A stretch of 64,000 bases of DNA from Larix kaempferi (lineage: Eukaryota > Streptophyta > Pinopsida > Pinales > Pinaceae). Each line of letters begins with the position of its first letter. Positions within the stretch are counted from its first letter, which is position 1. Shown here in pieces: positions 11,749-23,865 of this stretch. Location of the stretch: contig BSBM01000076.1 of assembly GCA_027924585.1 (NCBI GenBank), forward strand, positions 2,680,501-2,744,500. Direction: 5' to 3'. Position numbers and translations under genes: made by a program. Below the pieces are notes generated by a model. That model did not search any database, was not told where the DNA came from, and saw only the letters and a program-made list of their open reading frames with translations.

Positions 11749-14700
11749 TGTTACCACCTAAGTTGTACTTAGTTAGATTTCAAGTGAGCCGACAAGATTG
11801 AGCAAGTGTACTTGTTCAAATTCAGAAGATCAGAAGTCTACCAGGCCACTCTTGGGCCTTTTAATTTTTTTTTTTAAATGTTCATACCCTATCGTGAGTT
11901 GTAATAAGTTGATGTAGCATGATGTTATTTGTAAAAGACTTGGATTTCCTAGGATTTAGACATCATGCTTTGCTCTTCAGCGATGTATAATTTTCTAGTT
12001 TTTTACTCACGCCTCCAAAGCTGGAGTATTTGCCTTGGTATTTAAACCTTAGGAGGTTAGCAAAGTCTAGGTATCTATGTATATTACCATGCGAGTCATC
12101 CATATTGAGTCATATGAACATTTACTAGGTCCCCCATAGGTTTTTAAAGTTTTCCGCAAATACATTTTTTTCCTGTAAAACGACTCAATGTTTTAATGTT
12201 TTAATTAAAAACATAAAAAAAGTCATAAAAGTGTGGTTAGGAGGTGGAATTGGCCATGGGGGTTCTCATTTTCTAACCTACAACACCCACTTAACCCCTA
12301 AATCCACTTTTGAAAGAAAATAAGTGATTATTTATCACTTAAATTAAATTTCTCTTGAAAAAGACAAAAAAGTGAATAAAAAAGAAAAAATAGAGAAAAA
12401 CCAAATCCCATAAATCAAGGAACATGTTTCAGTCAACCGAAGTTCTGGTAGTTGTGATTTGGAGTCAAGGTTGAGTTAGGAGCAAGCCAAGTCTTGTGAT
12501 TTGGCACTTGATGGACATGATTGAAGACCTATGATAGAGAGGGTGAATTCATCCAAGAGAGGGTGCATTTCTTGATGGGGATGTGTCACCATTTGAGTGG
12601 GGGCACATTTTAAAGGTGGGAATCAACTCTAATCAGCTCCAGGCACTCCAAATTAAGCTCAGTTAACTCAAATTCGACCCCCTTTCACTCAATCTCTTCT
12701 ACACTTGGCAAATTTTCCCCATTGGGGTTTTGTGCTCTCTTTTCCTATTTAAGCATGGCTTGGCCTCTCATTTTCTCATGGTCAGTGGACCGAAGGAATC
12801 TAGTTTGTATTGTATTGTATTGTCATTTAGAATAAAGAAGGTTTTGGAGGCAAATCTCTAGTGTATGGCTCATTGTGTGTGGTTGAACATTGCATAAACT
12901 TATGAGGTAATTTGTATTTATTTATTTTTTGTATCTCTTTGGTTGAGCGTTGGCCTTTGAAGGGGAGGTATCTCCCGTTAGGTAAGAGAATTTCTAGTTT
13001 GTCTATTCTCTTTGCTTATCTTCTTTCGATCTCTTAGGTGGGCATGTGCATTTTTGTTTGATTTCCATGCTTTCCAAGTTTCCATTGTAGGTAGCACCAA
13101 TGCTTGTTTTAACCATTCGTATGCAAGAATTTACAAGTTAATGCAGGTATCTACCTCAAACGGTTGGTTGATCTTGTTTGACTCCTCTAGCTTTCAAGCA
13201 CTTCCAAGGAGCATAGTCCCTCCGCTTTCCACCAACAGAATCCATGCTCCAGAAGTTCCCAAGCTTATAGCACTCTTTCTATCCCTCTCTCCTTCACCTT
13301 TTATTAAACTTTCTTTTGGTCCCCATTTTTTACATGCTCGAGTAATTTGGTTTCTTTAAAATAATATCTAAAGGCTGATTTGTTTAAGTATGCAACTAGA
13401 TCTAGAATTTTAAAAGTAATACTTTCATAGTCTAGATCTAATTTTGTCAAGTACTTGTGCTTATTTTTTAACCTTCAGTACTTGATATTTTTTATGCATT
13501 TAACGCTTTATTTAGCACATTTGGTGGATAACAGGTGGTTGTTTTTCCACTTTTTTCGAATAGGTAAGAGGAAGTGCTGCCGAAAATTCAGAGATTCGGG
13601 CCATCTAGGGCTTCCCAGAGCAATTTACCTCGATCCCATTTCATTTGTGAAACTTGTAAGCCTTTGCTTCCTCATTTAAAAGGACCAAAGGCATTCACCT
13701 CTTAAACTGTAAAAATAAATAATAAAGGCAAGTGGGCTACTCAACACCCACACCCGTTACCCCTTGGGGGTCCTACGTCATTTTTCATGGCGTGAACCTT
13801 TTTTTTTCTTTCTGCTTTTATTTCATGTCCTAACCAATAGATTATATTTTCTTTTTAATTAGTTTACTTTTTCTGTTACAAATTGTACTTTTTTCTTTTG
13901 CAAGTAACAATCGCAATAAATCAATCTGTCTGTGCATTCCCGAAGTAGGATAAGAGCTTGCTCGAGTAAGGGAAAATAGATTCTCATCTTTAGAACTAAT
14001 TAGTTCAAATTTACTTTATTTTTATTTGCAAGTTAAAATAAATAACCCGTTGTGTATTCCTAGATTATGCTCTCGCCATCACATAAAGGGCTTGCCTGAG
14101 TATGTGGCGGATGATCAGAAAAGAGATTCTCAACTTTAGATTTAATTAGACTCACATTTTGCAATTAACATCCCTGAAAGACAAAAATCCAACATCTCAA
14201 CTTTTAACTCTTGTGGGAAAATTCCACAGTAAAGTGGGAACTAATAGATAGTGACCGCGGGGATCCGTTAGGTTGCACCCTTGATTGGTGTAGTGTTGGA
14301 CACACCCCTGCGACTCCAATCTAGACCATATTTCATATGTAGAACCACACTTGGTGAATCTGGATATATTCCTTGTACCTCACGGTATATTGGGAATCCC
14401 CCTCCCCTTTAATCCACTCATCCATAATAAATCTAAAAATGTGAAGAAGCATTCGCACAACATTCCCTTTGAGCTGCAACTATCTGACTCCATTGGCATT
14501 GGTCTATTATTCAATCTTTTTGCTTGATCAACTATGTGTCATTATTAATCATTTTGCATGCTGCTATCAACTTAAACTCGATTGTCATTGATTTCTTGTG
14601 TCATTATCTTATTCAAACTCCTAAAAAAACTTTAATTTTCACAACTAAGAACTAATAAATCCTTAGTAACTTTTCTTAGGGACTACCCCGCTTCGCTTTG

Positions 14701-14831
14701 TTAGGATTTATCCTAAACAGAGGAGTCGAGATTAAGTGATAGTACTTGAATCGAGACTTTCCCCTAAGGATGCACCGAGCGGCTTGAATATTTATGCCGC
14801 ATTATCCTAAGTGTGTGTTCAGGTGGCAACA
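11749..14831 (+). repeat. Element H 5' LTR (3081 bp)
   Basis: Bounded by TGTTACCACC and GGCAACA. It is colinear with the right LTR except for about 1.45 kb (roughly 11860-13300) that is present only here. That extra segment holds the TATA box and an AATAAA-containing stretch near 12830, which fits it being original LTR sequence lost from the right copy rather than an insertion. Confidence 0.8.
12745..12753 (+). promoter_or_regulatory. TATA-like box in element H 5' LTR
   Basis: CTATTTAAG lies about 85 bp upstream of TTTAGAATAAAGAAGG, a possible polyadenylation signal. TATA followed by AATAAA is the expected order around the R region. Not confirmed experimentally. Confidence 0.4.
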
Positions 14832-14835
14832 TTTT

Positions 14836-14853
14836 TGGCGCGTTTGCTGGGGA
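14836..14853 (+). other. Element H primer-binding site (tRNA-Asp-like)
   Basis: TGGCGCGTTTGCTGGGGA starts four bases after the LTR end. It has three differences from the tRNA-Asp complement used by many plant Ty3/gypsy elements. It shows the element is on the plus strand. Confidence 0.75.
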
Positions 14854-15230
14854 TAAATATTTTTATTCCCAAAATACGACTTTTGTTTTCTCCTTTTTTT
14901 GTGTTTGCTTTGTTTGATGAATGTTTAGAGTAAATCTTTAATTTTCATCTTGCGACTCCACCAACCTTTTTTCTTCTTTATAAAATTTCAAAGTAAAGCA
15001 AAAAAATAGAATTTTTGTGAGATTGTTACAAATGCATATTTTTATCCTCACATACAACTCCACTGAAGGGATAAAACCCTTGTATATCATAAAATTCTTG
15101 AGACTGGTTGTGTGTATATGAGCCTATGCAATATGGTAAAAATATTTAAAGCTCATTATTCAAAACTCTTCTGGTTCAATACAAGACATATTTCAAGGTT
15201 ATATCAAATGCATACTGACTTATTTCTGAT

Positions 15231-16512
15231 ATGGATGAGTTAAGGGATCTCTTTGGTGCTCAAATTGCCAGAAAATTTCATCCTATTGAATTTTCAAGCA
15301 CCCCAAGTTTTCCTAATCTTGTTCATGGTAGTGGGGATGCGTATAAATGGCTTCCAATTTTTCATGGAAATGGTGATTCAACCATCTAGCATATCAAATA
15401 TTTCCTTCATTTTCTGGCTGACTTCAACATTGGTTGTGAAGATAATATGATGCAGATGTTTTCTAGTACTCTTAAGGGAGATGCTTGTTAATTGTTTTTC
15501 TATGGCCTCCCTAGAAAATGTATTACCTCCCTTTCAAGTTTGCTTCACATATTTTTGAGAAAGTGGCATAATGATGGGGGTAGTATGAAAGGTCTGGAAA
15601 AGCTACTCAAAACAAGGTTTAGCCACTACTTGCCAAAGACAAAGTATCATGAATATCCTATTCATATTACCTTGGTTAAAAATATTGAAGATTTGGAGCT
15701 ACTTCTAGGCTACTTCAGTAAAGATGATGACATGTGTACTCTCAATTTGCATTATGAAGAGGCATATGAGGAGCCCTTGATCAAAAATATGGTCAGAGAC
15801 ATTCCTCATACAACCATGATATGCAACATTGAAGAATTGAAGTGTCCTCGGGTGTATAATGATAACATTTTTTTATATCTACCTCATGAGGAACCCGCGA
15901 CTAAAGCCCATGAAGAACCATTAATTGAAGATATTGTTGAAGACTCTCCTCATGTTGAAATAATAGAAAATGTTGAAGATTTGAATGAGCCTCAAGTTTA
16001 TTTCATTAAAATTGATCACATTTGTATGCCATATCTGCCTCAGGAAGAGACCATTACATAAGACTATAGAGAAATTTATGATGAAGTTCGTAATGTGTTT
16101 GATGACACTTCCCCATGTTCTCCACATGGCGATGAAAATTGGGAAAGTTGGTTCCTTTGTGATATCTTTGAAAGCACGCTTTTTGAAGATGATTATTATG
16201 AACATGAGAAGGATAGGCCTAGCTAAGGATGTGATGCCAGTGATGAAGACTCTCTCATATCTGGCATAGATGGGAGTGATGACTATTGGAATTCTATTGA
16301 AAATCCGATCTATGCGACTTCTGAAAATCATTTTGAGAATCCCATTTATGATATGTCCAGCTAGGGGAGTGTTTATTCACATGCTTTTGAAAGTTGTAAA
16401 GAGGAGCATTCAAATTTTTCATACAACCAATCAAAGCTATATATGAGTATCAATAATGAAGACCAAGAGAGGAAATACAATGAAGAGTTAGATTGGATGC
16501 ATTCGATTGAAC
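15231..16512 (+). pseudogene. Gag-like polyprotein of element H, N-terminal part
   Basis: An ATG at 15231 opens a frame with gag hallmarks: FHGNGDSTI, then an alpha-helical core, the STLKGDA motif where gag normally has a D-A-x-x-W-F pattern, and FLRKWHNDGG. In-frame stops occur at TAG (after GDSTI), TAA (after KGDAC) and further downstream, each plausibly a mutated Gln codon. From about 15680 the protein becomes acidic, with at least three imperfect repeats of the type EEPLI-x(n)-IxNxEDLxxPQVY-x(n)-YLPxEE, then Asp/Glu/Tyr-rich sequence to the solo LTR insertion at 16513. The gag core would form particles. The acidic repeats are unassigned. Confidence 0.55.
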
Positions 16513-18144
16513 TGTTATCACACAACTTGTAGTTGTCCCTAAAGGTATCCCATCCTGGATGGTAGAGGAGATGGCCAACTAAAGAGGTGACCCAAGAGAT
16601 GCCACGGTTCCCAATGCAAGATGGGAGTCACAATAACCAAGGCACTCTTCACTTTAGATCAATATGAATCAAGACCAAGGGGGAGACCCTATCCAATCAA
16701 TGAAGATCAGCTAACCCAAAGGTTCCTAGGGAAACATGTAAATTTGTGTTATGGAAACCAATGAGTGAGGATTAAGTGGACCAAAGAGTTTGAGATGTGG
16801 TTGAAGAGGCTTAAGAAGTGACAAGTGTTTCAACCAATGAATGACTAAGGCCACTTATGAAGACCAAATGGGTAGATCTAGCACCATGAAAATACACAAG
16901 TGGGGCCCGCTCCTTAAAAAGTGGAAAATGGTCCAAATGAGGCCCACTTGGTTGGATTACGGGGGAGATGGCACTAAGTGGATGAGATGAGGTAGATCTA
17001 TGGATCTAAGATGAGATAGACAACACCCACATATGGGATCTAGGACAAGCCCACTAACCCAAGGAGTGCGAATTTCCTAAGGGAGACTAGTGCCTTGAGA
17101 TGACGGGGCAAATGGAGTCTAAAATATGCCAAAATTTAGATCGGGGTAGTTTAGGCAATTATCAAGGTGGGTTTAGGATGGAATGCCCCAATATGACCTA
17201 TATCTCCATAGATCTAAGATGCAAAATGCATCGCCAAGTGACCCAAGTGGGGCTCAATCCCTCAAATTGAGGAATGGGGCCCACGAGGTGAAAATCAACA
17301 AGGTGAAGTACTAGGGGTAGGTTATCAAGGTAGACCAATGCAAATCAAGTGGGATCTCACCTACCCATGTCAAGGATCTATCCCAACTAGCCTTCCCCAA
17401 GGAGTGTGAATTGCCTCAAGGAGGGCTAGGTGCCTTGGAAAGTGTGACAAATGAAGGCCAATTGCCACCAAACTATAGATACGAATTGTCGTGGATGCTA
17501 TAGATGTGGGTTATTTTTATTATTCCCAAATACAAGCTAGATCCAAGTAGATCTAAAAAAATATAAAAATGAGGGTTTTGATTTTAATGGTGTTTGTGAC
17601 CAATAGGATGGAGAACAAGTGAAATAGATACGTACCTTGTAGATCTCACCTCAAAGCTTGCGGCCTCTTAGAATATGGATGATTCTTTCCCTAGTTGCAT
17701 TTCCAAGCTTGATCCAAGTGTCTTCAACCCACATAGCCCAAGCCCTAGGAGGAGATATGTCGCATGAAAACCTGTAAATCAAACTACATCAAGTTATATT
17801 TGATCCACAAATCAATGAGATCTAAGCATGTCATATCAAAGAAGCAATCAATGGACAATGCACAATTTCAAAACTCCCTCAAGATGAAGATGTTTTTCCC
17901 ATGGGGGATGTGAGAAACCCCTACAATCTTCCCACCAAGCAAAAACGTGCTCTAGCTCCAAGCAATTCGGCCTCCCTCTCTTGATGTCGATTTCACCTGA
18001 AAAGCAAACAATGTCTAGAAACAAGAGATGCAAGAACATATACAAGAGTAACCCAATCGAAGCCAAGAAGTAGATCTCCAAAATGATATTTTCATTCCAA
18101 GCTTTCCAAAGCGCAAAGGTGCTTTTACAATAGGGGGGTCTCCT

Positions 18145-18155
18145 CCTTATATTAG
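18145..18155 (-). promoter_or_regulatory. TATA region of the solo LTR
   Basis: The minus strand reads CTAATATAAGG, at the place equivalent to the CTATTTAAAG box of LTR A and LTR E. Confidence 0.4.
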
Positions 18156-19208
18156 ATAATAAAGACCAAAACCCTAAACCTCAAAACCAATTTTTGAAAT
18201 GAGTGGTTGAGATTAAAATATCTCACAATCTAATCAATGGCTAAGATGATCCAATACATAACATCACATGGATCACTCAAAAGATAGATGATGTCATAGC
18301 TAAAAGTGACTAAGTGAGGGTGACATCATCCTCCAAAAGGGGCTAAGATACATGGGCCCACCAAATATGACATGGAAATGACTCAAGACACACATGGTGG
18401 GGCTAGGAGGTATCAATCCTTCACTAGCTCATCCCCATGGCACAATAATATAAAATAATAGGACCATGACATGTCCAAATGACACAAATGATCAAAATCC
18501 TGTCTCCAAAACTAAGAGAGACATGCAGTAAAAGGCCTCCTATGGCCACTTTGGACCCCATTGAACGATGCCAACTGATCTGGAAGATGGATGGTTCACC
18601 CTGGAAGACCTCTGAGAAGACCAAGTGCCAAAACCTTGCCTCAATTTCCCAAATCGAATTCCTCAGTGACCCTTTTATTCCATTTTTAATCCTCCTGAAT
18701 AACCCTGAAACTGCTCAAACTGTCACCCAGGTTGCCTGCGCTGTCAAACTGAGTGCACCAGGCTGTCTAGAAGGGGGGCACAATGATAAAATCATGTGTT
18801 TGGACCACCCCCTTCCTACCCAACACCCTAGTAAACGACTGGCCTCCAAGCCTCTGCTGGACAGATTGGATCAACATGCCCAAAATTGGTCAACAGGTGG
18901 ATAACTGCTGGTATCATCATCAGAAGTGTCCAGAACTGAAAGATAAGTGTCTCAATGGATCTAGAAGACCCAAATCTACTAGAAATGAGTACTCATGCAC
19001 CATGGGTTGACCTGTGGGGGTCAACTGTAGGGTCCACCATACCTGGACAGTGTAAAATATGATGATATGGAAATAATAATAAAACTGACCAACTACTTAA
19101 ATCATCATCTGAAGCATATGTCCTCATATGGAATCATCAGTAGGTGTATGTGGGATCAGAAATCATCATCCATAAGCACAAGTGGTCCATCTCATCACGG
19201 ATCCCAAG

Positions 19209-19246
19209 AATGACCATGGTCAAACTATGTTTGACTAGGTCAAAAT
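19209..19246 (-). promoter_or_regulatory. Inverted W-box cluster in U3 of the solo LTR
   Basis: Contains GGTCAAA, TTTGACT and GGTCAAA in 38 bp (TTGAC is the WRKY core). It lies about 1.05 kb upstream of the TATA region when read on the minus strand. Related clusters occur in LTR C (40926-40959) and LTR B (51495-51533). A further inverted pair (TTGACC, GGTCAAC) lies at about 19004-19024. Confidence 0.45.
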
Positions 19247-20782
19247 ACAACCAAGGACAAGATTATAACAATAGACTAAGACATGTCCCTTTAATCACAC
19301 TCACAACTTAACTTAAAGTATGAACATCATTCCGTGGTAGTTAATACATATATATATTTCAATGTTATGTATATTTTACTTGCACAAAAGCTTTAATGAC
19401 AGACTCACCCATTGGACATGGCTTAACTGCTAGCTAAGGATGAAGGCTAAGGACAAGGCTAGGAAAAAGGGGATGACTTGACTAAACTCGACTAAGTGAC
19501 ACTTTGGATGGGTACAGGGGGAGCTACACTCTGTGCTGGACAAAATAACAAAGGGAAGGGTTGTGGCTCATAAATGGATAAGTTGTTTAGAGAGTGTTTA
19601 TTCAACTTAGGCATCATGTCTACATCAAGCTAATCCAGGTTCATTCGGATCATTCATTTCATTTCCATGGCCTTTTTGGCCTATATGACCCCTCTGGGAT
19701 TTCACATGTGCTAAGAAGCACAACTAATCGCAGCTTGCATTCGGGGCATATTCACATATACAAGGTCAACGATAATAGACATAACTTTTGAGTAACATTT
19801 ACTTTTGGACCTTTTTCATACCATTCGAGGGGTATTTTAGCAGTTCATCGCAATAGCCTTTATTCACGTGTTTTAAGAAACACATTCTAGAATTTTAAGT
19901 TCACAGGCTTTCATTATACATTTCCAATACAAGTAGTACATGAGCTTTCAGTTTTATCCAACAACATCTCAAGTGACTAGGGAGACTTTTGCACAGTGCC
20001 AAACATGGGGACAGCCGACCATAATTATTTAGGCATACAATTCAACTCACTAAAGGCAAGTTCTGTCACCTACTCAGATCCGAGACACAAAACAAACATG
20101 GATGTGGTCCAACACAAAGGTAGAAATGGGGAAGTCCTCAGTATCAAGAAGTCAAGAAGGCAAGTCAAGGGTGGAAGCCAAATCAGGAAGGTCATGGATG
20201 GATGGAGTCAGGTGAAAATGGTGCCGAAGCTAGCAGACAAGGATGCCAGGAAAGACCATATCTGTTCTCATAGGAGGGCAATGAAACCAATGAGTTTTGT
20301 CAGAAAACCTAAGTGTGCAAGTAATACAGTGGTAATACATCCATTTTATATTTATAACATCATCCAAGATATTTTATTTTATTTTAAATAGTACTGCTAC
20401 ATCCTGAATCATATACCAAGTCAATGCTATGAAGGTGAATAAAAAACAAGATAGTAATCCAAAGCCAATAATTAGAAGTCCATAGGTCACATCACATCAT
20501 AATAATCATCAATAAACATCTGAGACACTGCTGCAATATAATCACTGGGCACTGAATTGAAATTGTATGGAACAAAGGGTCACATCGGTCATCAAATCTA
20601 AGCTCTTAAGGCTCGGCCTTGGCACACTTTCTAATAAAAATCTGATACAATGTACTGCTCTGATCCACGAGTGATCACAAATAACAAGCTCACCATAGCT
20701 GATCTCTGTAAAAGAAAAGCTATGAAATGTTCAGATATCTGCTCAGCAAGAATAGTAGCCCAGCTACTATGGTGTGATAACA

Positions 20783-21170
20783 TGAACAACAGTCTCAACC
20801 ATCATCTTCACATTTAGAGACTCCTTATTATTTGTAGTTTGGAGCTTACATAGAGAGTTATCATCCAATAAGCCTTTTTGAAAAGTATGACAGAGTGGTA
20901 TATCCACCTCATCAGGCATATTTGTATCTCAGTCCTATCCAATCTTGGATAGAAGGAGCCTGCAAGAGGACTTGCCAGTTTGGGAAGCGGTTTGATGATG
21001 TATTACGTGCCTATGATCTCAGAGCCAACCCTTCCATCCTAAATTATCACGTAGGTATGCATATTTCAACAAATATATCATTTTTTTGGCTAGTAACCAA
21101 AGACAAGGCAAACAACTATTATGTTGATGAAATGCTTAGATGGTTACATTGGATTTATGATTACACTTAG
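20783..21170 (+). pseudogene. Gag-like polyprotein of element H, C-terminal part
   Basis: This continues the element H coding region after the solo LTR. The last 90 residues (from about 20895) are open and end with EMLRWLHWIYDYT and a TAG. Element A's otherwise different polyprotein ends with EWLHWIYDFT, so this C-terminal tail is a shared module. The function is unknown. Confidence 0.5.
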
Positions 21171-21490
21171 CATTGTGCTTCATATCATGCTCAGAGTAGG
21201 AAACTAAACTCCTTAAAGTGAGCATTTACTTTCATCATTACTTTTCAGTTATTTCTTATTTTGTACTTAGGATTAATAGTCTTTTTCCTTAGTTAACTTC
21301 ATCTCTATATTTTTCGAATAAATGCAACTTAGGATTCACTAGATTTTTCATAAGAACTTGTGCTACTAAAGGGTTTTTCTGTCAAGTTGAGATGTTTTTA
21401 CATATTATGGAAATCATATATTTTGGTGTTCTTGCATGCTATCCTTTCTTGAAGACCAGATCGAGCACATGTCTCGCAGTTGAAGCCAGA

Positions 21491-23091
21491 TATTACCACA
21501 TAAGTAGTGTTTAGTTGGATTTCAAGTGAGTCGGCAAAGATTGAGCAAGTGTACTTGTTCAAATCTAGAAGATCAGAAGTCTAGCGGGCCACTATTGGCC
21601 CTCTTTTATTAAACTTTCTTTTGGTCCCTTTTTTTTACATGCTTGAATAATTTGGTTTCTTTAAAATAATATCCAAAGGATGATTTGTTTAAGCATGCAA
21701 CTAGATCTAGAAGTCTAAAAATAATATTTTTCAGAGTAGATCTAGTCTTGTTAAGTACTTGTGCTTATTTTTTAACCTTCAGTACTTGATATTTTTTATG
21801 CATTTAATGCTTTATTTAGAACATTTGGTGCATAACAGGTGGTTGTGTTTCCACTTTTGTTGAATAGGTAATAGGAAGTGCTACCAAAAATTTGGAGATT
21901 CGAGTCATCTAGGGCTTCCCAGACCAATTTATCCCGATCTCGTTTCATTTGTAAAATTTGGAAGCCTTTGGTTCCTCATTTAAAAGGACCAAAGGCATCC
22001 TCCTATTAAATTGTAAAAATAAATAATAAAGGCAAGGGAGCTACTTAGCGCCCACACCCCTTCCCCCTAGGGTTCCTGCGCCATTTTCATGGCGTGATTT
22101 TTTTTGTTTTATGCTTTTATTTCATGTGCTAACCAGTAGATTAGATTTGCTTTTTAATTAGTTTGTACTTTTTCCGTTACAAATTGTAGTTTTTTCTTTT
22201 GCAAGTAATAATCGCAATAAATCAATCTTGCTATGCATTCCCGAAGTAGCGAAAGAGCTTGCTCAAGTAAGGGAAAATAGATTCTAAGATTTAGGACTAA
22301 TTAGTTCACATTTACTTTATTTTTCTTTACAAGTTAAAATAACGAACCTAAGGGTTTTCCTTAATATGTGGTGGATGATCAAAAAATAGATTCTCAACTT
22401 TAGATTTAATTAGACTCACATTTTGTAATTAACATCCCTGAAAGAAGAAAATCTGGCTTCTCGACTTTTACCTCTTGTGGGAAAAGTCTGTAGTGAGGCG
22501 GGAACTACTAGATAGCGACTGTGGGGATCCATCAGGTTGCATCCTTGTTTGGTGTAGTGTTGAACAGACCCCTTGCGACTCTCAAGTAGCCCACATTTCA
22601 CGTGTAGAACCAAACTTGGTGAATTTGGATATATTCCCCGTACCTCACGGTATATCAGGAATTTCCTCCCCTTTAATCCACTCATCCATAATAAATCTAA
22701 AACTGTCAAGAAGCATTTGCACAACATTTTCTTTTAGCTACAATTATCTAACTCCATTGGCACTGGTCTACTATTCAATCTTTTTGCTTAATCAACTATG
22801 TGTCATTATTAATCATTTTGTATGTTTCTATCTTAAACTCGGTTGTCATTGCTTTCTTGTGTCCGTATCTTATTCAAAATCCTAAATAAACTTTCATTTT
22901 CATAACTAAGAACTAGTAAAGCCTTAGTAACTTTTCTTAGGTACCACCCCTTTGGCTTGGTTAGGAGTTAGCCTAAACGGAGGAATCAGGATCAAGTGAC
23001 AATACTTGACTCAAGACCTGCCCCCAAGGACCCACCGAGAAGCTTGAAGATTTCTGCCGTGTTATCTGAGGTGCATTTCCAAGTGGCAACA
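21491..23091 (+). repeat. Element H 3' LTR (1601 bp, deleted)
   Basis: Starts TATTACCACA (TG changed to TA) and ends GGCAACA. Aligns with the left LTR at both ends but lacks about 1.45 kb with the TATA box and polyadenylation signal. No clear polypurine tract precedes it. Confidence 0.8.
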
Positions 23092-23174
23092 CTTCCTAAT
23101 TTAAAACATGCTCTAATTAACATTAACATAAATCCACTTTAAATTTGAATTTATCAAAGACTATAGACTATAAG

Positions 23175-23248
23175 GCACCTCATTACTCTTATATAATAAA
23201 ATCACAACCTCAATTTACGACGAATCCTTTATTACCAATCCATTATTA
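23175..23248 (+). repeat. Dispersed 75-bp repeat, copy 1
   Basis: The segment CTCATTACTCTTATATAAT through AATCCATTATT recurs with about 90 percent identity at 33884-33966. The rest of 23097-23860 holds no gene I can support. Confidence 0.6.
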
Positions 23249-23865
23249 TGTCCCCGAAGGGGATCATATATATTCCGTGGAGCTCCTATGATTTTGGGCT
23301 AGTGTACCCCCTATAACCTATAATTTTTTCCCTAAATCTATGTACAATCTATAGTTTAAATATATTGTATTAAGTTAAAATTTTAAAATTAATATTTTGT
23401 CGAAATCTTATTGGTTGAAAGAGAGTGACGTCATTCTTGATTCTCCCTTCCTAGGAGGGGACGGTGGGATGACTGGGATGACGTCATTGTTCCCCACATG
23501 CTTGGATTGTGCCCGGGACAACTTTTTAACATGAACAGAATTTAATGAGGACAACCATTTTAACGCTGAGAAAGTTACACTGAGCTCTTTCACCAGGCCC
23601 GAGCTCTTGTCTCTACAGACCACCCTAAACACTCGCCAGATGCACTCCCCGGCGTTTTATTCTCGCGGTTTCACCGGGTCTGAAATACCAGCCGTTGTCT
23701 GTGCAAACCCTCGTTAACATTCACCCGAGGTGCATCGATTGTTTAATTCTTGAGTGTCCATCGATTTGTCCGCTCATAAACCTAAGATTTCTTGTGCATT
23801 TTGCTCTATTTAATGGTTGTAATGGCTATAAATGCAAATTCAGACCAACAATTTATTTGTGAGAT

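Larger units (their letters stand above)
16513..20782 (-). mobile_element. Solo LTR (4270 bp) inserted in element H
   Basis: Begins TGTTATCACAC and ends GTGATAACA, and is flanked on both sides by TGAAC (16508-16512 and 20783-20787), a perfect 5-bp target duplication. No PBS, PPT or internal region is present, so this is a product of LTR-LTR recombination. Its start and interior resemble LTR B (49179-53172), whose element reads on the minus strand, so the solo LTR is minus-oriented too. Open frames inside it (18479-18904, 19996-20391) show no conserved coding signal. Confidence 0.9.
11749..23091 (+). mobile_element. LTR retrotransposon H, gag-only, with a nested solo LTR
   Basis: The left LTR is 11749-14831 and the right LTR 21491-23091. 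TSD-like CTTCA (11744-11748) and CTTCC (23092-23096) flank the element, matching at four of five bases. The left LTR starts TGTTACCACC and ends GGCAACA, and a PBS follows at once. The internal part carries one degenerate gag-like frame starting at 15231 and ending at 21170. I see no protease, reverse transcriptase or integrase. A 4270-bp foreign solo LTR splits the frame at 16513-20782. Confidence 0.85.

Noticed and set aside
18479-18904. 141-codon open frame in the solo LTR
   Set aside because: No conservation of frame with LTRs B or E, and no recognised motif.
19996-20391. 131-codon open frame in the solo LTR
   Set aside because: Lies antisense in the U3 of a solo LTR. The related region of LTR B does not keep the frame and no domain is visible.
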